A stretch of 5,477 bases of DNA, taken from JAZRGE01 sp045644025 (lineage in GTDB: Bacteria; Bacillota; Clostridia; Oscillospirales; Acutalibacteraceae). The stretch is taken from the NCBI GenBank assembly GCA_045644025.1, contig JAZRGE010000040.1:1-5477 (forward strand). Direction: 5' to 3'. The position numbers were made by a program, and so were the translations under genes. Each line of letters opens with the position of its first letter. The stretch's first letter is position 1. Shown here piece by piece: positions 1-4,340 of this stretch. The notes beneath the pieces are model-generated. The model was given only the letters and a program-made list of their open reading frames with translations. It ran no database searches and was not told the origin of the DNA.

Positions 1-883
1 TGCCGTGGGACCTCACGATCATGTCGTCGGTATCCGCCAATTCTCTGCCAAGCTTTTGGGATAGAATATTGCCGATGGTGGATTTTCCGCATCCCGGCAT
101 GCCTATAAGCACAACGTTTCGAAGCGAAGACATAAGATTAAAATACGTCTTTTCAATATCCTCACAGGACACTTTTTTGCCGCAAAAACATTCAATAGCC
201 AAAGCCGCCTGTGCCACCAGCATATAAAGACCGCCGCAAGCAGGTATGCCTTTTGCCATGGCATCTGCAACAAGCTTTGTGGCCAGCGGATTATACACAG
301 CGTCAACCACACCGCAAAGATTAGGATAATCAGCAATCTCAACGGCACTCACGCCTATATTGGGATACATTCCGCAAGGGGTGGTGTTTATGATCACATC
401 CACGTTATTTCGCATTGCGTGAAGTTCTCCATAGGAAATGCATCCATCAGCATGATTTCGGGAAACAACAAAGATCTCGGCGGCAGAAAGATGCCTTGCC
501 ACAGCCGCGGCCGTGTGCGCTGTTCCGCCGCTGCCGAGAATAGCTACACGCTTTTTATTTAGAGATATATCAAACCGATCAATAAGGGCAAGCATACCAC
601 CAAAATCGGTGTTATATCCTATCAGTTTTCCATTAGAATTAACAATCGTGTTTACAGCGCCGATAGCCCTTGCCTCTTCGCTTATCTCATCTAAAAACTG
701 CATCACATACTGCTTATACGGAATGGTGACGTTCACCGCATTAAACTCTTTGCTTTTCAGGAATTCTTTAACCTGTTCCTTTGAGAATTCGAGATGAGAA
801 TAATCATATCCGCCAAGTTCTTTATGAATTCTAGCCGAAAAACTGTGCCCCAGTTTTTCGCCGATCAAGCCATATTTATTCAT
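1..883 (-). CDS. aroE-aroK: Bifunctional shikimate dehydrogenase-shikimate kinase (AroE-AroK fusion), 3' end outside the window
   Basis: The first domain (residues about 1-250) is NADP-dependent shikimate dehydrogenase, which reduces 3-dehydroshikimate to shikimate. The second begins at about residue 256 and is shikimate kinase, which phosphorylates shikimate with ATP. I translated this frame by hand: 294 codons stay open from ATG 883 to the window edge. AroE motifs seen: GEKLGHSFSARIH (8-20; substrate-binding Ser14 and Ser16), NVTIPYK with catalytic Lys57, GAVNT (Asn78), YNTDFGG with catalytic Asp93, the dinucleotide loop GSGGTA (117-122), SRN (141-143; fits NADP preference) and GGLYMLVAQA (217-226). 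AroK motifs seen: Walker A GMPGCGKST (261-269) and ADTDDMI (283-289), whose Asp284 and Asp286 match the Mg/shikimate aspartates. The linker is only about five residues, with no stop, frameshift or Shine-Dalgarno at the junction. The start overlaps the aroC end by 8 bases and has no clear ribosome binding site, so translation is probably coupled. The rest of the kinase is not visible. Confidence 0.93.
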   Translation of the reverse strand, partial: MNKYGLIGEKLGHSFSARIHKELGGYDYSHLEFSKEQVKEFLKSKEFNAVNVTIPYKQYVMQFLDEISEEARAIGAVNTIVNSNGKLIGYNTDFGGMLALIDRFDISLNKKRVAILGSGGTAHTAAAVARHLSAAEIFVVSRNHADGCISYGELHAMRNNVDVIINTTPCGMYPNIGVSAVEIADYPNLCGVVDAVYNPLATKLVADAMAKGIPACGGLYMLVAQAALAIECFCGKKVSCEDIEKTYFNLMSSLRNVVLIGMPGCGKSTIGNILSQKLGRELADTDDMIVRSHG

Positions 884-1970
884 CGGCCAACCAGTCCGTT
901 CCATAGCGGCCGGCAAGCATATCGGCTACAACAATTGCCGTGAGGCAATCCACAACCGCTACGGCTCTGTGAGCGATACAAGGATCGTGCCTTCCTTTAG
1001 CTGCCAAAACATCTTCCGAAAGATTAAGCATATCTATAGTTTGCTGTTCCTTGCCAATCGTGGGTGTAGGCTTCATTGCGCAACGGAAAACAATCGGCAT
1101 ACCGTTGGTAATTCCACCGTTTATTCCACCGTTGTTGTTTGTGGTGGTAATCACGTTTTCATCATCCAGAGCGAGCAGATCGTTGGCCTCGGAGCCTTTC
1201 ATATCAGCAAGAGAAAAACCTGCGCCGAACTCTACACCCTTAACACCGGGAATAGAAAAAAGTGCATGGGAAAGCAGGCTTTCAACACTATCAAACCACG
1301 GTTCGCCAACTCCTGCAGGCAGGCCCGTGATAAAAGTTTCCAGCAGGCCGCCTACACTGTCGCCATCTTTTTTGGCGGCAACAATTGCCTCCTGCATTTT
1401 TTGGGCAGCCTCATCGCAAAGCACAGGGAAATCCGCCTTGAAAAGCTGATCAGCATCGGCCTTATAATCCGAAAAATCTCTATCTTCCACACCGCCGCAC
1501 TTTTTAAGATGTGTGGAGATCACAACACCCTTTGTGGCAAGTGCGCTGAGTATAATTGCACCTGCTGCAACAAGCGCAGCAGTGATCCTTCCGCTGAAAT
1601 GCCCACCGCCGCGATAATCTTCAAATCCATGATATTTGCAATTGGCGGTATAATCGGCATGTGAAGGCCTGGCAAGCCACCTGGTTGCTTCGTAATCTGC
1701 AGATTTTGTATCGTTATTGGGAACAACAATGCAGATGGGGGTGCCTGTTGTCTTTCCGCCAAACACACCGCTAAGGATCTTAAATTCATCAGCCTCTGCC
1801 CTAGACGTTGAAACCTCACCCTTGGGGCGCCTTCTTGAAAGCATAGCGGAAACAAAATCCGTGTCAACAAATATGCCGGGAGCAATTCCATCAATCACAG
1901 CGCCTATAGCTTCTCCGTGGCTTTCACCAAAAAGTGTGATAGAAATATTATTTCCAAACGTGTTTTTCAT
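876..1970 (-). CDS. aroC: Chorismate synthase
   Basis: Converts 5-enolpyruvylshikimate-3-phosphate to chorismate, the last step of the shared aromatic pathway, using reduced FMN in the cytoplasm. Numbered from ATG 1970 it has 364 residues, close to the short bacterial form (E. coli about 361). Signatures in order: TLFGESHG with His18, SRRRPKGE (45-52), ARPSHADYT with His104 (the second catalytic His), DYRGGGHFSGR (118-128), the NNNGGINGGITNGMPI flavin/substrate region, KPTPTI, and near the C-terminus GRHDPCIAHRAV. The motif GGGHFSGR replaces the GGGRSSAR of the E. coli enzyme; to my knowledge this variant is common in Clostridia. The start is chosen at ATG 1970 because AAAGGGG lies 8 bases upstream; a GTG at 1973 in the same frame would leave only 5 bases. 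The ATG shares one base with the aroB stop (TGATG), which indicates translational coupling. The 3' end overlaps the aroE-aroK start. Confidence 0.97.
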   Translation of the reverse strand: MKNTFGNNISITLFGESHGEAIGAVIDGIAPGIFVDTDFVSAMLSRRRPKGEVSTSRAEADEFKILSGVFGGKTTGTPICIVVPNNDTKSADYEATRWLARPSHADYTANCKYHGFEDYRGGGHFSGRITAALVAAGAIILSALATKGVVISTHLKKCGGVEDRDFSDYKADADQLFKADFPVLCDEAAQKMQEAIVAAKKDGDSVGGLLETFITGLPAGVGEPWFDSVESLLSHALFSIPGVKGVEFGAGFSLADMKGSEANDLLALDDENVITTTNNNGGINGGITNGMPIVFRCAMKPTPTIGKEQQTIDMLNLSEDVLAAKGRHDPCIAHRAVAVVDCLTAIVVADMLAGRYGTDWLADE

Positions 1971-2980
1971 CACAGCATCCCCTTTCTCACAATCGTTTCA
2001 AATTCGCAAAACGGAATATTTTTAATATCATATCGGCCGATTTCATCCACACAAACAATTGATATTTTATCACCTTCGGCCTTTTTATCGTGGCGGCAAA
2101 TATCTATTATTTCATCTAAATCGCCATCCAACTTAGTGGGAAGGCCAAACCCATCAAGGAGTTTCATTAACCTATCCTTAACATCGGCACCGCACATAGG
2201 AAGCATGCCCATGGCAACACATTCGCCGTGAAGATATTTTTCCAAACCGAAATAGCTTTCTATTCCGTGGCCAAGCGTGTGGCCGAAATTAAGTACTCTG
2301 CGTAAGCCCGATTCTTTTTCGTCCTTCTGCACAACATCACGCTTTATATTGAGTGCCGCGAGAATTATATCGTCGATACAACAAGAGTCTATGCCTTTTT
2401 CAAGAGTTTTGAATAGTTCAATATCGCTTGTGGCCGCCATCTTCACAATCTCAGCCATACCGTTGGCGATATGCCTTTGGGGCAATGTAGAAAGAACGTT
2501 GGGATCAATTAACACGGCCTTGGGCTGATAAAAAGCACCGATAATATTCTTGATGTTGCCAAAATCAATAGCTGTCTTCCCGCCAATGGAAGAATCAACC
2601 TGCGCAAGAAGTGTGGTGGGTATGTTATAGAAATCCACGCCGCGCATATATGTTGCGGCAACAAAACCTGCAAGATCTCCCACAACACCGCCGCCCACGG
2701 CCACAATGCAATCGCTGCGGGTCATATTATATTCCACCATTTTGCTCAGCAGAAATTGATACGTGTCCATCTGCTTGGAGCCTTCACCCTGCGGAATAAC
2801 CACCACGTTAGCATTGGCGCATTGCTTTGCAACAGCATCGGAATAATCTTTGGGTACACCGCTATCTGTTACAATAAGCACTTTGCGGCCAAGATTCATA
2901 TGCTCAGCAGCCCTCAAAAGGACGCCGCGCTCTAAAATAATATTATATTGTCCGTCTTTTGTTGCAACAGGGATAATCAT
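1970..2980 (-). CDS. aroB: 3-dehydroquinate synthase
   Basis: Cyclises DAHP to 3-dehydroquinate, the second step of the shikimate pathway, with NAD and a divalent metal (usually Zn). The 336 residues are slightly shorter than E. coli AroB (362) but all core motifs are present: GEGSK (65-69), the NAD-binding GGGVVGDLAGFVAATYMRG (96-114), PTTLLAQVDSSIGGKTAID (121-139), KNIIGAFYQP (144-153), and the metal ligands Glu177 (MAEIVK), His234 (NFGHTLGH) and His251 (LHGE). The ATG at 2980 is supported by a perfect GGAGG 7 bases upstream. The gene begins 14 bases after the pheA stop and its TGA overlaps the aroC start, so it sits inside one transcript. I see no terminator or promoter on either side of it. 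Confidence 0.97.
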   Translation of the reverse strand: MIIPVATKDGQYNIILERGVLLRAAEHMNLGRKVLIVTDSGVPKDYSDAVAKQCANANVVVIPQGEGSKQMDTYQFLLSKMVEYNMTRSDCIVAVGGGVVGDLAGFVAATYMRGVDFYNIPTTLLAQVDSSIGGKTAIDFGNIKNIIGAFYQPKAVLIDPNVLSTLPQRHIANGMAEIVKMAATSDIELFKTLEKGIDSCCIDDIILAALNIKRDVVQKDEKESGLRRVLNFGHTLGHGIESYFGLEKYLHGECVAMGMLPMCGADVKDRLMKLLDGFGLPTKLDGDLDEIIDICRHDKKAEGDKISIVCVDEIGRYDIKNIPFCEFETIVRKGML

Positions 2981-2987
2981 TATCCTG

Positions 2988-2992
2988 CCTCC
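2988..2992 (-). promoter_or_regulatory. aroB ribosome binding site (GGAGG)
   Basis: GGAGG lies 7 bases before the aroB ATG and starts two bases after the pheA TAA. It occupies most of the 14-base gap between the two genes. It fixes the aroB start and suggests fresh initiation rather than pure coupling. Confidence 0.85.
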
Positions 2993-2994
2993 AA

Positions 2995-4083
2995 TTAGAG
3001 CTTTATTTCTTTTTCAAAACTTCCAACGATTTTAAGATTACTGCAAGACTTTTGCAGTTCGTTGATCATTTCTTTGCCTTGTGCGCTGTTGATATTTCCC
3101 TCACCCTCCGCAAAGAAATAATAATCCCAAATAAGTTCCTTCGTGGGGCGGCTCTTAAGCGCCTTCAGATTAAATCCGTGCTGACCGATAACCGATATAG
3201 CACCACCCAAAGATCCTGCCGCATTCTTAACCGTGAAAAGCATAATAAAATGATTGTCGTTTCTGGATTCGGCCTTGGGAACGCGTGTGAACACGGCAAA
3301 ACGAGTGGTGTTGGCACTGCTTTTATTTATGTGGCTTTCTATCACCTTTAGGCCGAATTTTTCGGCGGCTTCCCTGCTGCCGATGGCAGCAATATCTTCC
3401 CTGCCAGATTCTGCTACACTTTTGGCGGCAACAGCCGTGTTGACAGCCTCTTCTGCCGCAAAGCCGTGCTCTTCTATATATTCTGCACACTGGCCTAAAG
3501 CTTGAGAATGGCTAATAACTTTTTTAATATCCTCTATGTTTGCTGATTTGTTTGCAAGCAAATTCTGCACTATCTCAACTTCATAAACGCCGCTTATATA
3601 TAGAGAACCGAAAAAAGCAAGATCCATCACCTGAGAAACGTCTCCGTTGTAGCTGTTCTCCAGCGGCAGCACAGCACAATCGCAATCTCCACTCACCACA
3701 GAATTATAGGCCGCCTTAAAATCGCTGCAAGCCACACACAGTGCATCCGGAAAAATTCTTTGTGCCGCAATGTTTGCAAAAGCACCTTCCACACCGCTGT
3801 AGGCAACCTTCATCCCATCAAGCAATCGATGCTGATATTTCTTCGAAATCGAAATAGTCTCCTGCAGGAAATTCACGTAATAAGATCTATATGCTTCCTC
3901 ACCGATCAACTCAGAATTGGCCTTGATTATCTCGGCTTCTCTGGCCTTATCTTCCACAGGAATGCCGTGCTCTTTCTTGTAGGCCGCAACCTGCTTCACA
4001 GCCTCCATCCTTTTTTCGAAAAGAGCCGCCATTTCTTTATCTATCATATTTATCGCTAATCTTGCGTTATTTATATCTGCCAT
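2995..4083 (-). CDS. pheA: Bifunctional chorismate mutase-prephenate dehydratase (P-protein) with ACT domain
   Basis: Converts chorismate to prephenate and then to phenylpyruvate, the committed route to phenylalanine. It has 362 residues in three domains. Residues 1-88 are an AroQ-type chorismate mutase with Arg8, Arg25, Lys36, Asp45, Arg48 and Glu49 aligning with E. coli Arg11, Arg28, Lys39, Asp48, Arg51 and Glu52. Residues about 92-268 are prephenate dehydratase: GVEGAF (97-102), LPLENSYNGDV (139-149), SHSQALGQC (191-199) and the catalytic TTRF (259-262). Residues about 278-362 are an ACT regulatory domain with GSLGGA (290-295) and KSRP (310-313) where E. coli has ESRP, so feedback binding of Phe is expected. 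The start at 4083 has AAGGAG 7 bases upstream. The frame stays open upstream to an ATG at 4161, but those 26 codons run through the terminator hairpin and have no ribosome binding site, so I reject that longer start. First gene after the attenuator. Confidence 0.96.
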   Translation of the reverse strand: MADINNARLAINMIDKEMAALFEKRMEAVKQVAAYKKEHGIPVEDKAREAEIIKANSELIGEEAYRSYYVNFLQETISISKKYQHRLLDGMKVAYSGVEGAFANIAAQRIFPDALCVACSDFKAAYNSVVSGDCDCAVLPLENSYNGDVSQVMDLAFFGSLYISGVYEVEIVQNLLANKSANIEDIKKVISHSQALGQCAEYIEEHGFAAEEAVNTAVAAKSVAESGREDIAAIGSREAAEKFGLKVIESHINKSSANTTRFAVFTRVPKAESRNDNHFIMLFTVKNAAGSLGGAISVIGQHGFNLKALKSRPTKELIWDYYFFAEGEGNINSAQGKEMINELQKSCSNLKIVGSFEKEIKL

Positions 4084-4090
4084 AACAACA

Positions 4091-4096
4091 CTCCTT
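4091..4096 (-). promoter_or_regulatory. pheA ribosome binding site (AAGGAG)
   Basis: AAGGAG is 7 bases upstream of ATG 4083 and lies between the attenuator U-tract and the gene. It decides the pheA start in favour of the 362-residue product over an in-frame ATG further upstream. Confidence 0.85.
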
Positions 4097-4106
4097 GCAT
4101 TAAAAC

Positions 4107-4152
4107 AAAAAAATCCGCACCATTTAGCCTTGCGGCAAAACAGCTGCGGACC
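4107..4152 (-). terminator. Rho-independent terminator of the pheA attenuator
   Basis: TCCGCA (4150-4145) pairs perfectly with TGCGGA (4119-4114), extendable by two G-U pairs at the base using 4152-4151. It is followed directly by seven T residues (4113-4107), then G and TTTT. The 25-base apical part contains a second small hairpin, GCC-GCAA-GGC (4136-4127), closed by a GNRA-type tetraloop. It lies between the leader peptide and pheA, 23 bases before the pheA ATG. A terminator inside the 5' leader of a biosynthetic operon is the hallmark of attenuation. Folding energies were not computed. Confidence 0.85.
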
Positions 4153-4207
4153 GTCCGTCATCTACCATCGGTTATATCCGATTATTGGCGAAAGAAAACG
4201 GGCAGCC
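4142..4207 (-). promoter_or_regulatory. Candidate antiterminator pairing of the pheA attenuator
   Basis: GCTGC (4206-4202) inside the leader peptide can pair with GCAGC (4147-4143), with an added G-U pair (4207 with 4142). The adjoining CCGT (4201-4198) pairs with ACGG (4154-4151), leaving TCC (4150-4148) bulged out. This would occupy the 5' half of the terminator stem and so prevent TCCGCA/TGCGGA pairing. The 5' arm spans leader codons 14-17 (Gly-Cys-Pro-Phe), just downstream of the Tyr-Phe-Tyr-Phe cluster, where a stalled ribosome could leave it free. This is an inference from complementarity by eye; no energy comparison was made. Confidence 0.5.
4167..4182 (-). other. Small hairpin with the leader stop codon in its loop
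   Basis: ATCGG (4182-4178) and CCGAT (4171-4167) form a perfect 5-bp stem with the hexaloop ATATAA. The loop contains the TAA stop codon of the leader peptide (4174-4172). It sits between the two arms of the proposed antiterminator. It could act as a transcription pause hairpin or be displaced by the terminating ribosome; its role is inferred only from position. Confidence 0.4.
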
Positions 4208-4246
4208 CTTTATAAAATAAAAATAATTGCACTTAAATTTTTTCAT
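4172..4246 (-). CDS. Phe/Tyr-rich leader peptide of the pheA operon (pheL-like)
   Basis: This 24-residue ORF begins MKKFKCNYFYF and ends in ANNRI followed by TAA. It contains five Phe codons (residues 4, 9, 11, 17, 19) and two Tyr (8, 10), including the run Tyr-Phe-Tyr-Phe, and no Trp. AGGAG (4260-4256) stands 9 bases before ATG 4246. An in-frame ATG at 4252 would add two residues but is only 3 bases from the Shine-Dalgarno, so 4246 is preferred. It lies about 30 bases downstream of the predicted transcription start and ahead of a terminator and pheA, the same arrangement as the E. coli pheL-pheA attenuator. Its expected role is as a sensor: ribosome stalling at Phe (or Tyr) codons when the charged tRNA is scarce favours antitermination. 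The peptide itself probably has no function after translation. It is too short for ordinary gene callers. Confidence 0.82.
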   Translation of the reverse strand: MKKFKCNYFYFIKGCPFSFANNRI

Positions 4247-4265
4247 GCCCATTTGCTCCTTTCGC
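4188..4265 (-). other. Long-range stem that can mask the leader peptide Shine-Dalgarno
   Basis: GCGAAAG (4265-4259) is perfectly complementary to CTTTCGC (4194-4188). Three further pairs (G-U, A-U, G-U) carry the helix through GGAG of the leader ribosome binding site. The stem would enclose most of the leader coding sequence and hide its Shine-Dalgarno if the RNA folds before a ribosome loads. The 7-bp match is seen directly; the regulatory meaning is inferred. Confidence 0.45.
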
Positions 4266-4282
4266 AAGAATCATTTGATAAA

Positions 4283-4311
4283 ATTTTATAACACAGAACC
4301 GCAATTGTCAA
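4283..4311 (-). promoter_or_regulatory. Sigma-A/sigma-70 type promoter of the pheA-aro operon
   Basis: A perfect -35 box TTGACA (4311-4306) is followed by a 17-base spacer and the -10 box TAAAAT (4288-4283), which differs from consensus at one base. A TATAAA overlapping it would give a 15-base spacer and is less likely. Transcription would start near 4277-4276, about 30 bases before the leader peptide ATG. The whole attenuator therefore falls in a 5' leader of roughly 190 bases before pheA. The promoter lies 29 bases past the stop of the upstream transporter gene, separating it from the aromatic operon. Confidence 0.82.
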
Positions 4312-4340
4312 GCACTTCTTTGCATTAAAGCATAAAAATA

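Noticed and set aside
103..348. 81-codon minus-strand frame inside aroE
   Set aside because: It is in a different frame from the continuous AroE-AroK translation, which carries all the catalytic motifs across the same bases.
969..1664. 231-codon open frame on the plus strand
   Set aside because: It is antisense to aroC, whose family motifs are unmistakable. The translation shows no recognisable domain and there is no ribosome binding site or promoter. It is a shadow of the coding strand.
4084..4161. N-terminal 26-residue extension of PheA from ATG 4161
   Set aside because: It has no ribosome binding site, its codons run through the terminator hairpin and U-tract, and it precedes a start with an ideal AAGGAG. 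The extension is not part of the chorismate mutase fold.
4084..4276. T-box riboswitch in the pheA leader
   Set aside because: The leader is only about 190 bases, and the conserved T-box core (AGGGTGGNACCGCG) is absent. ATGGTGCGG before the U-tract has only a passing resemblance. A translated aromatic-rich ORF explains the region better.
4312..4340. Terminator for the MATE gene
   Set aside because: Only a weak CTTT/AAAG pairing is visible, with no GC-rich stem or T-tract. I cannot support a terminator here.
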